Positions 1 through 8,698 of a stretch of DNA of 64,000 nt are shown here, piece by piece. Position numbers and translations under genes: made by a program. The notes under the pieces were generated by a model, which was not told the DNA's origin, made no database searches, and was given only the letters and a program-made list of their open reading frames with translations. The stretch is from Apilactobacillus bombintestini (GTDB lineage Bacteria > Bacillota > Bacilli > Lactobacillales > Lactobacillaceae). The stretch's first letter is position 1; every line of letters starts with the position of its first letter. Where the stretch lies: the NCBI RefSeq assembly GCF_003627035.1, contig NZ_CP032626.1:744001-808000 (forward strand), in the 5' to 3' direction.

Positions 1-346
1 TGTTTTTGGTGATCAACTTTATGCGTTTGATAAAAGTTTACCTGAGTTAAAAGGGCTAAAAGTTATGCGTCCAGGTTTACATTTAGGTACGATTAAGAAG
101 AAAAGATTTGAACCTAGTTATGCTTTAGCTTTAGCATTACATGAAGATGAAGTGGTGAATACTTTAAACATTTCATTAGATGATTGGAAAAATTATGTTC
201 ATGGTGACACTATTCCATGTGACGAAAACTTACCTAAAGGTTGGTATCAATTAATTTGCAATGATCAACCTATAGCTTTTGGTAAAGTAGTTAATGGAAC
301 AGTAAAGAACTTCTTTCCCAAAGGTTTAAGATTTATAGTTGATTAA
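1..346 (+). CDS. 16S rRNA m5C methyltransferase (RsmF/NOP2 family), 3' end only
   Basis: The reading frame is open from base 2 to the stop at 344-346, so this is the last 114 residues of a gene that begins before the window. The end carries the PUA-like C-terminal domain of RsmF/YebU-type rRNA cytosine-5 methyltransferases: a GWYQL strand, then GKVVNGTVKNFFPKGLR at the C-terminus, which matches the family's G-x-G/K-x-VNG-x-x-KN-x-(F/Y)PKGLR signature. The catalytic NOL1/NOP2/sun domain with its two cysteines lies outside the window, so activity cannot be judged. The internal ATG at 65 is not the start. A terminator follows. The family call is fairly secure; which rRNA position it modifies is inference. 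Confidence 0.8.
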   Translation, partial: VFGDQLYAFDKSLPELKGLKVMRPGLHLGTIKKKRFEPSYALALALHEDEVVNTLNISLDDWKNYVHGDTIPCDENLPKGWYQLICNDQPIAFGKVVNGTVKNFFPKGLRFIVD

Positions 347-349
347 AAA

Positions 350-376
350 ACGAGTCCTTTTAAAGGGCTTTTTTAT
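350..376 (+). terminator. Terminator after the rsmF-like gene
   Basis: A short G/C stem (AGTCC with GGGCT, one wobble pair) is extended by A/T pairs and followed by a T run, just after the stop at 346. Confidence 0.6.
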
Positions 377-431
377 TTGTTCTTTTTATTTTATGGAATT
401 AGTAAGATGTTACTTTAACTTATAATAAAAA

Positions 432-465
432 GAAAAAAGGCAAGCAAAAACCGCTTGCCTAAAAA
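432..465 (-). terminator. Terminator of the mevalonate operon
   Basis: AGGCAAGC and GCTTGCCT form an 8-bp perfect stem; read on the minus strand it is followed by a T run. It lies directly after the fni stop codon at 467. Confidence 0.85.
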
Positions 466-466
466 A

Positions 467-1504
467 TCAGTAGGTAATTCCTCGTTGCTTCAAATATGCT
501 AACAAGTCACTACTTAAGATTAATTTTTGTTTTTTTAGATCTGATATATTACGTGCACCAAGCATGGTCATAATAACTTTAATTCCATTTTTATATTCTT
601 CAATCATTTCTACGGTCGCATCTTCGCCGTTTTTAATGAGTGAATATAGAATAGGGGCTGCCATTCCAACTGCTTTAGCACCTAAACTTAATGATTTTAC
701 AATATCTAAAGGAGTTCTGATTCCACCAGAGGCAAGAATATTTACATCATCACTAAAAGCGTATGCTTCAAATAATGATTCCACTGTACTTTGTCCCCAA
801 TTATCAAGATAGGAAAGCTCTTGATGCTTTCTTCTATAATTTTCAATTCGAGCAAAGTTAGTTCCACCATTACCACTAATATTAATGTTTTTAACGCCAA
901 TATCAGTTAATTTAGCAATAGTTTCTTTTGCCATACCAAAACCAACTTCTTTAACTATAACCGGCTTATCAATTGCATTAACAATATTCTTAATATTATC
1001 CAACCAATAAAAATCACGGTCTCCTTCGGGCATAATAAGTTCTTGAGGAGTGTTGATATGAACCTCTAAAGCATCCGAATTCATCATTTCTATTGCCTTT
1101 TGAGCGTTAGTTGGATCAACTGAAGAACCTATGTTAGAAAAAATAATACCGTCAGGATTTGTATTTCTAACAATTTCAAATGATGAACTTTCGCTGGAAT
1201 CTTTAAGAGCTACGCTTTGTGATCCAGTTGCCATAGCTAGTCCTGTTTTTTTAGCAATTCTTGCTAATTTTTCGTTTAACTTTTTAGTATATGAACTTCC
1301 TCCAGTCATTGCTTCTATGTAAAAGGGGACATTCATATTAATACCGTCAAATGAAGTAGAATAATCAACATCACTAACTGAAATTTCTGGAACACCTTGA
1401 TGAATAAATCTTATTTGATCAAAGCCGGCATTACTATTATCGTTATAAAATTTGATGGCTAATGAAACATGTTCATCTTTTCTATGTGATTGTTTATTAA
1501 TCAT
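467..1504 (-). CDS. fni: Type 2 isopentenyl-diphosphate delta-isomerase (FMN-dependent)
   Basis: Interconverts IPP and DMAPP, the last step of the mevalonate route, in the cytoplasm using FMN and NADPH. The 345 residues have the type 2 family landmarks in order: RKDEHV near the N-terminus, MTGG around residue 67, the HINTPQE...PEGD stretch around 150-163, VKEVGFGM, and the phosphate-binding SGNGGTNFARIE loop around 210-220. A TIM-barrel ending with SGGIRTPLDIVKSL completes FMN binding. It is the last gene of the mvk-mvaD-mvaK2-fni operon, 10 bp after mvaK2. Length and motifs are normal and I see nothing missing. Confidence 0.96.
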   Translation of the reverse strand: MINKQSHRKDEHVSLAIKFYNDNSNAGFDQIRFIHQGVPEISVSDVDYSTSFDGINMNVPFYIEAMTGGSSYTKKLNEKLARIAKKTGLAMATGSQSVALKDSSESSSFEIVRNTNPDGIIFSNIGSSVDPTNAQKAIEMMNSDALEVHINTPQELIMPEGDRDFYWLDNIKNIVNAIDKPVIVKEVGFGMAKETIAKLTDIGVKNINISGNGGTNFARIENYRRKHQELSYLDNWGQSTVESLFEAYAFSDDVNILASGGIRTPLDIVKSLSLGAKAVGMAAPILYSLIKNGEDATVEMIEEYKNGIKVIMTMLGARNISDLKKQKLILSSDLLAYLKQRGITY

Positions 1505-1514
1505 AGTAACTCCT

Positions 1515-2579
1515 TTATTTGTCTACATGAATTTTTAAATGTAATGGTTCAATTCCATTGTTTTTCCATTCTTGTTCTAGGTCATCAACTGATTTTTTGC
1601 AATCAATTATAACGATTCCGCAATCGCCACCGCCAGCACCAGATGTTTTTCCGGCACCATCGTATTGTGATGCAATATCACAAAGATTCTTTAATTTACT
1701 AGTTTCAATATCGATACCAGTAAATTGAGCAAGTTTATTTATAATTTCTCTATTTTTTTCGATTCCACTTTTTATGATGTTTAAATTATGATTTTGGAAT
1801 CCTTTAATCATATTATGAATGCATTCTCTGCTTTCTAATAAAAAGTTTTTATATTTAGATTGATCAATATTATATTTAACATTTTTTAATAAATTAGAAG
1901 TAGAAGCAGGGGTTCCTGTCCATCCTATTAATAATCTTAAATTATCTGGTGGGGTAAGGGGTTTTATCATCAAATCAGGCCAATTATTAGACATTAAAAA
2001 TAATAGGTCATCTTCATGCATTTTTACCCATTTCTTATCAAATGAACTAAAAGCAATCCATCCACCAAAACTACTTGATGCCACATCACCTAAGGATCCA
2101 TTCCCTTGAACAGCAAGGTGAGATAAAGCAGATAGTTTAAATATTTCCATAGAATTTAATTTTAAATCATATAGAGCAGCAACTGCTTTTACAGTTGCGA
2201 CAGTAACAGCTGCTGAAGAACCTAATCCATACTTTTTACCATTACCATTAGTCAAACTACCATCAATATTAATATCGAAATTCTTAGGAGCATTACCTGA
2301 AAGTAATGCGTATTTATCAGTCATCTTAATGGCAGAAATTACATAATTAAATGAACTATTATCATTACAAGTAGTAATAAATCCTTGATCATTTCTTTTC
2401 CAAACAATTTCATCGTCATTAAACTGTTTAGATTTAATAATTCCTAATTCTTTATCAGTTGCGCAAATATTTGCAGTAATATATTGATCTACAGCAACAA
2501 TAATTGCTGGAATTCCATTTTCTACTACAGCATATTCTCCAGCTATATATAATTTTCCTGGCGCTTTCACTGAAATCAT
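1515..2579 (-). CDS. mvaK2: Phosphomevalonate kinase
   Basis: GHMP-family kinase that phosphorylates 5-phosphomevalonate to the diphosphate. It starts with KAPGKLYIAGEYAVV, has the ATP loop GLGSSAAVT at about residues 118-126, and the third GHMP motif SGAGGGDCGI near 315, which is typical of the phosphomevalonate kinase subfamily rather than mevalonate kinase. 354 residues is normal. It is third in the mevalonate operon, 21 bp after mvaD. No defects seen. Confidence 0.94.
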   Translation of the reverse strand: MISVKAPGKLYIAGEYAVVENGIPAIIVAVDQYITANICATDKELGIIKSKQFNDDEIVWKRNDQGFITTCNDNSSFNYVISAIKMTDKYALLSGNAPKNFDINIDGSLTNGNGKKYGLGSSAAVTVATVKAVAALYDLKLNSMEIFKLSALSHLAVQGNGSLGDVASSSFGGWIAFSSFDKKWVKMHEDDLLFLMSNNWPDLMIKPLTPPDNLRLLIGWTGTPASTSNLLKNVKYNIDQSKYKNFLLESRECIHNMIKGFQNHNLNIIKSGIEKNREIINKLAQFTGIDIETSKLKNLCDIASQYDGAGKTSGAGGGDCGIVIIDCKKSVDDLEQEWKNNGIEPLHLKIHVDK

Positions 2580-2600
2580 ATATACGAGGTCCTTTCTAAC

Positions 2601-3575
2601 TTACAAATACTTAATTTTCTCTCCTGGCCCAGATACCTTAATTTTATCTGATGCAAAATATTGTTCCAGTTTATTAACAATATTTTTGACGTTTTTATTT
2701 TGACAAATGATTTTAACATTAGGTCCAGCATCCATAGTGTAATAGCATTCGATACCATTATCTCTTAATGCTTTAACCATTTCTATAACCCTCAAACTAT
2801 CTTCATTAAGGTATAGATATGATGGGTTAGAACTTAATGTTAGTGAATGCATTCTCATGGCATTTAATTCAGCAGTTTTTCCTAAAGTAGTAAAGTCATT
2901 GTCTTCAATGGCTTGTTTTACAACAGAAAAATCATGATTGGTTTGTTTTATCCAACTATCGTAGTAGGGTGAGGTTTCTACAGAAATTTTCATTCCTTTT
3001 CTACTACTAATCTTCTTAGGTGAACCATTAAGTATTATAGCAATCATTTTAATATCCATTTTTACAGGATCTTGAATGCTGTAGCCATATGATGAATCAT
3101 CGTCATTTCCTTTATTCCAAGCAGCAAAACCACCGAATATAGATCTAGTAGCTGAACCTGAACCACGTCTAGCTAATTTAGATAATTCTTTATCATTTAA
3201 ATTCAATCCAGCTGCTTTACTTGCAGCAGCCGCTAATGCAGCATAGGCGGAAGCAGATGAAGCTAAACCAGCAGAAGTAGGAACATGATTAGTTGATTGA
3301 ACTTGTGCAAATTCTGAAATGTTTGCTTTTTTTCTAACTACATTCATAAAATCAACTAATCTATCGTCATTTACTGAATGATTATTAATAGTAAATTCAT
3401 CTTCATGCAAATCACCGTTAAAAACAACACTAGTATCAGTGTAAAATTCGTCTAATGTTAAAGATAAACTGCTGTTTTTAGGTATAATAAGGCTTTCGTT
3501 TTCTTTACCCCAATACTTAACTAGTGCAATGTTTGTATGCGCTCTAGCGGTAATTTTTTTACCATGATTAATCAT
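2601..3575 (-). CDS. mvaD: Diphosphomevalonate decarboxylase
   Basis: ATP-dependent decarboxylation of mevalonate 5-diphosphate to IPP. Diagnostic pieces are visible: ALVKYWGKEN near residue 18, TSAGLASSASAYAALA around residues 101-116 for ATP binding, RRGSGSATRSIFGGFAAW around 135-152, and TMDAGPNVKII near 280, whose Asp is the catalytic residue in the family. 324 residues is the standard length. The start overlaps the end of mvk by 8 bp, implying coupled translation within the operon. Confidence 0.96.
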   Translation of the reverse strand: MINHGKKITARAHTNIALVKYWGKENESLIIPKNSSLSLTLDEFYTDTSVVFNGDLHEDEFTINNHSVNDDRLVDFMNVVRKKANISEFAQVQSTNHVPTSAGLASSASAYAALAAAASKAAGLNLNDKELSKLARRGSGSATRSIFGGFAAWNKGNDDDSSYGYSIQDPVKMDIKMIAIILNGSPKKISSRKGMKISVETSPYYDSWIKQTNHDFSVVKQAIEDNDFTTLGKTAELNAMRMHSLTLSSNPSYLYLNEDSLRVIEMVKALRDNGIECYYTMDAGPNVKIICQNKNVKNIVNKLEQYFASDKIKVSGPGEKIKYL

Positions 3576-4518
3576 TTTTTCCTCCTGTACTCTTAAAAGG
3601 TTGAATCCAAGTTTCTAGTGCACCAGCTTTGGTTAATGCGCTAACAATTGCTTCAGCATCAGTTAAGTTTTTAGCTAGGGCAATTACACATCCTCCAAGG
3701 CCACTACCAGTTAACTTAGTACCTAATGAACCATTTTTATTAGCAATTTCAACCAATTCATCAATTTTAGAATTACTTACTCGTAGATTCTTTAGTTCTT
3801 TCTGGTTTTCTGACATTAAATATCCTAATTCTTCAGGATTGTTATTTTCAATATCTTGTCTTGCTTTAGTTACTAGTTGACCAATATGTTTAATAGACTT
3901 TTTAGTTGCAGATTTATTATTTGCTAATTGTTGCTTTACATAGTTAATAGCAATATCAGTTCTACCTTTAATACCTGAATCAGCTATTACCAATACAGCA
4001 TCCAAGTTAAAATCTATTTCATGTAAAACTTTATTACGTATAAACCATACTGGGTTGTCTGATCCAGCAGTGGCTGTATCAAGTCCTGATGGATTTCCAT
4101 GAGTGATAGTTTCTTCAATATTACTTAATTTTAACAATACAGGCTTAGTTAAAGTGACGTTAAAGAAATTATATAAAGCTTTAACGATAGCAACTGAAGT
4201 GGCAGCTGATGATCCCATTCCACGTTCAGAAGGTATGCTACTTTCGATAGTCATTTCAAAAGACGCATCTTCTTTAGACAATTTTTCCAAAATACTATCG
4301 ATTAAGTTTTTAATTCCTAATAAGTCATTTGGTAATCCATTTATATTCCCAATATAATATTTACTATTAATATAAATGCCTGATTCTCTTTCCTTAATAG
4401 TTACATTTAAGTCAATTTTTGAGATTGGTAGGGCAATAGCTGGTTGACCATAAACCACACTATGTTCTCCCATTAAAATTATTTTGGCATGACTATGCCC
4501 TATAGCTACATTTGTCAA
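3568..4518 (-). CDS. mvk: Mevalonate kinase
   Basis: First enzyme of the operon; phosphorylates mevalonate. GHMP kinase with KIILMGEHSVVYGQPA near residue 12, the ATP loop PSERGMGSSAATS around 97-109, and KLTGSGLGGC around 265-274. 316 residues is typical of bacterial enzymes. It is the promoter-proximal gene of a four-gene operon giving IPP/DMAPP for undecaprenyl carriers. The divergent dinG-like gene begins 162 bp away, so both transcripts start in the A/T-rich gap at 4519-4680. Confidence 0.94.
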   Translation of the reverse strand: MTNVAIGHSHAKIILMGEHSVVYGQPAIALPISKIDLNVTIKERESGIYINSKYYIGNINGLPNDLLGIKNLIDSILEKLSKEDASFEMTIESSIPSERGMGSSAATSVAIVKALYNFFNVTLTKPVLLKLSNIEETITHGNPSGLDTATAGSDNPVWFIRNKVLHEIDFNLDAVLVIADSGIKGRTDIAINYVKQQLANNKSATKKSIKHIGQLVTKARQDIENNNPEELGYLMSENQKELKNLRVSNSKIDELVEIANKNGSLGTKLTGSGLGGCVIALAKNLTDAEAIVSALTKAGALETWIQPFKSTGGKND

Positions 4519-4680
4519 TATTATCGCTCACTTTCTCTTGATTTTAATATTATCATAAATTCACTATAATAAAAATATCTCTTGTATTATTAATACTGTT
4601 TATAAAATTAATAGATATGAGAAACCAAAATGTAGTATGATAAGGGTAAGTATTTTCTAAGAAGATTGGTGGATATAATT

Positions 4681-7389
4681 ATGAGCAATACCGTCTTTTC
4701 AGTAGTTGATATTGAAACTACTGGAAGTAGTCAATCAAATGGAAATAATCGTATTATTCAGTTTAGTTGTACATTTGTGCAAAATAATAAAATAATTGGT
4801 TCATTTAATTCATTTATTAATCCAGAAATGGACATTCCAAATGAAATTACTAAATTGACAGGTATTTCTAATAAAACAGTGGAGGACTCTCCAACTTTTT
4901 CAGAAGTAGCTGATCAAATTTATAATTTATTAAAGAATACAGTTTTTGTTGCACATAATGTTAATTTCGATTTTCCATTTATTAACTTAGAACTAGAACG
5001 TTCTAATCATAAACTTTTAACTAATAAAGCGATTGATACTGTTACGCTTAGTCAACTTTTGTTGCCAACAGAATCCAGTTATAAATTAACTGATTTAAGT
5101 AAAAGCTTGAATATAATTCATAAGCATCCCCACTCATCTAGCAGTGATGCTCTAGCCACTGCCAAGATTTTAATTATCCTACTACATCAACTAGAAAATT
5201 TGCCTAAAGCCACCGTTAAACAAATATTAGATATTAATCCATCATTACCTATGAATACCATAGATATGTTCAAACGTGCATTTAATCTCAAAAAAGACGT
5301 TGATAATCCTAAAATAAAGAATATTCGAGGACTACAAGTAAGAAAGATTAAATACCGTCAAGATGAACCCATAGAGATGCCTAAATATCCTAATAATAAG
5401 CGGAAAAAGCAAAAAATGTTTAGTGGTATAGTAGATTTTACTTTAACTGAAAATAAGTTAATGAATTCCATTTATGGAAATTATCACAGTAAAAAAGTCA
5501 GCAATAAATTATTGATAGAAGAAAATGATGAATTTAATTATGACTTTGGGTATTTATTCCCATTAAGTTATCTATTGAAGTCTAATCAAAAGATAATAAT
5601 AGCCGCTGATGAAGACTATAATGGTGATTCATCTATAATCACACAAATTAATAAATTAAATAAAATTAATAATACCAAATTAAAATGCATTGTATTGCAT
5701 TCTATATCTGACTACATTGATTTAGATAAATTTGCTAATACCTTAAAAGTACAAAGTTCATCTAAAAATACTCAATTTTTAAAATGTAAAATTTTAGTTT
5801 GGCTTACTTTCACTAAAACAGGGGATATTAACGAATTAAGACTTAAAAAAGATAATAATCAAAATTACTTCTTAAATGTAGTAAGTGACGAACAAAATCA
5901 TGGATACTATATTAAACGACTATCTAATGATTTTAATACTGCAAACATTGTATTAGTGTCACACAATTATTTATTAACCCATGCTAAAGAATTAAGCACT
6001 AATAATTCATTCTTAGTAATTAAGGATTCTCGTCAATTAGCTAAACACGCATTAAATTATCACCGCGTTAATTTTAGTTTGAGCGAGAACCGTATTGTAG
6101 TTAACCATATCGTTAACATGTTATATCAAACTCATAATAGAAATATTTATGATATATTCCAGCATTCTAAAGCTAAAAAAGCATTAGTTAAGAAACTAGA
6201 AAATATAATAAATAAATCTAGTGATCAAATTGAAAACATAAAAGACGGCTTAGTTAACAATTTTTATGCTAAAAAGAATTTAATTAAAGTAGCTAACGGC
6301 TATACATTAAATATAGACGATCAACGGTTTGCTAAATTTATTAATAGTAAATCATCATTATTTAAGTCATTGGGCAGAAATCAACAAACCTGTTTAGACT
6401 TAATCGATAGTTTAAAACGTAAAATGAATCACTTTAGTGGAGAGGATAAAGGTATATTGTACGCATTCTTTGATAAAATCAATGAATATATGACCTTTAT
6501 AGAAAGTAATATTTTACGGATTAATAGTTTAGTAAAACATAAGGATCCAACCGTTTTTGCATTATTCTTAAATGAAGATAAAGATATACAAAATGCAATG
6601 TTTAAGGGTGGTATGATTCGAAATAAGAATATATTGTCTAATGATATATACAGTGTCTTTAATAAGATAATCTTTTTAGATTCTTCCGTATATTCATCTA
6701 AGAGATCACAATTTTTCTATGACCAATTAGAATTGAAACGTAAGAATACTAGAATGATTAAATTTGAAGATGAAACCAATTTAAATGATAAATTTAAGTT
6801 AATCTTAGACGAATCATTACAAATTCCTATGCCTATAGAAAAATTAATGCAATATAATTCCGGTAATGTGTTTATATTAGCTGAATCACAATCTAGAATT
6901 AATGAGATATCTCGTAAGTTAAAAGATTCTTCAGTTAACGAAAATACCGTTATTTTAAGCCAGGAACTTAACCGAAATAATAGTAAAGTGGTCAAAAAAT
7001 TCATTTCATCTAGAAATAACATCGTGATAGGTGATAATGAGTTATTAGAAGAACTTAAAGAAAAACATAAATTTATAAATATTTTAATAATTGATTCACT
7101 ATCTATAAACGAATTTGATAATATTTATTTACAAGCTGAATATGATTTAATTAATAAAGAATATGGAAATCCTAACGATGGATTATCCATTCCTTTAGGT
7201 ATCATAAACATTAAGGAAGCTATTAAAAATATAATTTCATTATCTAACGGAAAAGGGATTATATATCTACGAGATAAAGAAATAGTAGATGGACCTTATG
7301 GCAATAACTTATTTGAGTTGATTCCAAATCATATTAAGCCAACTTCTATGAATAAAAGAGAAATTATTGATACATTTAAAAAATTATAG
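4681..7389 (+). CDS. dinG: DinG-family exonuclease with a degenerate helicase domain
   Basis: The layout is that of Firmicutes DinG: an N-terminal DnaQ-like 3'-5' exonuclease (about 1-170), then a superfamily-2 helicase-like region to residue 902. ATG at 4681 is preferred because GGTGG lies 8-9 bases before it. Exonuclease residues are intact: VDIETTG (Asp10, Glu12), AHNVNFD (Asp97) and H-x4-D (His151, Asp156). The helicase half aligns without gaps at key places but has lost catalysis. Walker A AGTGTGKT reads ENDEFNYD at 281-288. DEAH reads KDSR at 448-451. The motif VI arginines, in a segment where relatives have QGFGRLIR, are Asn and Ser. No Fe-S cysteine cluster is visible. Staphylococcus aureus DinG is a known case of a DinG acting as a nuclease, so a nuclease role is the best inference. 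Confidence 0.88.
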   Translation: MSNTVFSVVDIETTGSSQSNGNNRIIQFSCTFVQNNKIIGSFNSFINPEMDIPNEITKLTGISNKTVEDSPTFSEVADQIYNLLKNTVFVAHNVNFDFPFINLELERSNHKLLTNKAIDTVTLSQLLLPTESSYKLTDLSKSLNIIHKHPHSSSSDALATAKILIILLHQLENLPKATVKQILDINPSLPMNTIDMFKRAFNLKKDVDNPKIKNIRGLQVRKIKYRQDEPIEMPKYPNNKRKKQKMFSGIVDFTLTENKLMNSIYGNYHSKKVSNKLLIEENDEFNYDFGYLFPLSYLLKSNQKIIIAADEDYNGDSSIITQINKLNKINNTKLKCIVLHSISDYIDLDKFANTLKVQSSSKNTQFLKCKILVWLTFTKTGDINELRLKKDNNQNYFLNVVSDEQNHGYYIKRLSNDFNTANIVLVSHNYLLTHAKELSTNNSFLVIKDSRQLAKHALNYHRVNFSLSENRIVVNHIVNMLYQTHNRNIYDIFQHSKAKKALVKKLENIINKSSDQIENIKDGLVNNFYAKKNLIKVANGYTLNIDDQRFAKFINSKSSLFKSLGRNQQTCLDLIDSLKRKMNHFSGEDKGILYAFFDKINEYMTFIESNILRINSLVKHKDPTVFALFLNEDKDIQNAMFKGGMIRNKNILSNDIYSVFNKIIFLDSSVYSSKRSQFFYDQLELKRKNTRMIKFEDETNLNDKFKLILDESLQIPMPIEKLMQYNSGNVFILAESQSRINEISRKLKDSSVNENTVILSQELNRNNSKVVKKFISSRNNIVIGDNELLEELKEKHKFINILIIDSLSINEFDNIYLQAEYDLINKEYGNPNDGLSIPLGIINIKEAIKNIISLSNGKGIIYLRDKEIVDGPYGNNLFELIPNHIKPTSMNKREIIDTFKKL

Positions 7390-7401
7390 TGAGGTGAAAT
7401 C

Positions 7402-7905
7402 ATGATTTTAAATTTCTTTAAAAAAATTAACTATAAAAAAGTAGTTAAATGGGTAATAATTTTGGCCATAATATTATTCGTAATATTTATAGGGTTATTA
7501 TTATGGGCACGTCAGCCTATATCTAATGCTAAACATCAAGCTATTTCTTTAGCAGAACGTAAAGTAGGCATTAAAAAAGTGGATCATTTCTATATGTCTG
7601 ATCTTAACCGTACTTATTACACCATTAAGGGTTCCGATAAAAACAATAACAAGGTTTATGCCATTATTGAAAAGAAAACAGGAAACATTGTAGTGCAAAG
7701 CACCAAAAGTGCTATTAGCGCCGAACAAGCAGAACAAATAACTAACCAAAAATATAAGATTAGTAAATTGATAGGTGTAGCACCAACCATTTATAATGGA
7801 AAAGCTGCCTGGTCAGTTAGTTACTTTGGATCACAAAATGAATTAAATTACGCCATAGTTGATTTTAAGACTGGAAAAATTGTTCGTTTTATTGCTAATA
7901 TTTAA
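7402..7905 (+). CDS. YpmB-like DUF5590 membrane-anchored protein
   Basis: 167 residues: a basic N-terminus, one strong membrane helix at about residues 14-36, then an extracellular region with two PepSY/YpmB-like repeats (YYTIKGSDKNNNKVYAIIEKKTG and the later AIVDFKTGKIV). The family's function is not established. GAGGTG precedes the ATG by a good distance, and the gene lies 12 bp after dinG and 17 bp before dnaD, so the three are probably one operon. In many lactobacilli asnS lies between the YpmB-like gene and dnaD; it is absent here. Confidence 0.8.
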   Translation: MILNFFKKINYKKVVKWVIILAIILFVIFIGLLLWARQPISNAKHQAISLAERKVGIKKVDHFYMSDLNRTYYTIKGSDKNNNKVYAIIEKKTGNIVVQSTKSAISAEQAEQITNQKYKISKLIGVAPTIYNGKAAWSVSYFGSQNELNYAIVDFKTGKIVRFIANI

Positions 7906-7922
7906 AATTAGGAGAGGATATA

Positions 7923-8654
7923 ATGGATAAATTTGCAAAGACGTTACTTCAAACTGGTCAAACCTCTATACCTAATTATTTGCTAAAAAATTACCCTAAA
8001 ATAGGCATGTCTAGTAATCAATTGATTATTTACCTACAAATCAAAAGAAACATGGATATGGGTAATTATTTCCCAGATATCAATGAAATAACAGAAAGCA
8101 CAGGTTTTTCACAGAATAAAGCATACCAAGTATTGCATGAATTAATTCAAAAGAAATTAATGCGAATAAAAACATTAAATGATAGAAACGGTCAATCATT
8201 TGATGTTTATGATTTCTCACTAATGTATGATAAGTTGTCAGAATTATCTCATCAAAGTGACAATTCTGATTATGAAATTAACGTTAAGCCTAATAGTAAA
8301 GACACTATGACTGAATCAGATAGAAAAGGGGTATTTAACCAAATTGAATCTGAATTTGGTAGACCACTTTCTCCTATTGAAATTGAAACTATTAATCAGT
8401 GGCTAGAAGAAGATAATTACAAGCCTAAGATGATTGAATTAGCTTTGCGTGAATCAGTACTAAATCAAGTATATAGTCTAAAATACATTGATAGAATTTT
8501 GATTAATTGGGAAAAAGCCAATATTAAAACTCCAGCGGATGTTGAAAGAAACCGCCGTAATCGTGAAGATAAATTTAAACCATCTGGTCAACAGAATAAT
8601 TCTTCAAATAATAGTCCTAAGACTGATATTCCATTATTTAAAATTGATAAATAA
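7923..8654 (+). CDS. dnaD: DnaD primosomal replication protein
   Basis: DnaD takes part in loading the replicative helicase at oriC and at restart sites, with DnaB and DnaI, both also encoded in this window. The N-terminal winged-helix domain spans roughly residues 10-100 (SIPNYLLKNYPKIGMSSNQL, then SFSQNKAYQVLHEL-type recognition helix). The C-terminal DnaD/DnaB2 domain spans about 130-205, ending in the characteristic YIDRILINWEKANIKT. The tail is Asn/Ser/Lys-rich. 243 residues is normal. GGAGAGG precedes the ATG. The gene is followed by a bidirectional terminator shared with ponA. Confidence 0.93.
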   Translation: MDKFAKTLLQTGQTSIPNYLLKNYPKIGMSSNQLIIYLQIKRNMDMGNYFPDINEITESTGFSQNKAYQVLHELIQKKLMRIKTLNDRNGQSFDVYDFSLMYDKLSELSHQSDNSDYEINVKPNSKDTMTESDRKGVFNQIESEFGRPLSPIEIETINQWLEEDNYKPKMIELALRESVLNQVYSLKYIDRILINWEKANIKTPADVERNRRNREDKFKPSGQQNNSSNNSPKTDIPLFKIDK

Positions 8655-8655
8655 A

Positions 8656-8693
8656 AAAGAGCGATTAACTTAAAAAGTTAATCGCTCTTTTAG
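8656..8693. terminator. Bidirectional terminator between dnaD and ponA
   Basis: A long perfect stem (AAGAGCGATTAACTT with its complement, AAAA loop) carries A and T runs on either side, so it can serve both converging transcripts. Confidence 0.9.
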
Positions 8694-8698
8694 TTTAA

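Noticed and set aside
2576-2758. 60-codon frame overlapping mvaD
   Set aside because: Out-of-frame shadow of mvaD and the mvaD-mvaK2 junction; no ribosome site or similarity.
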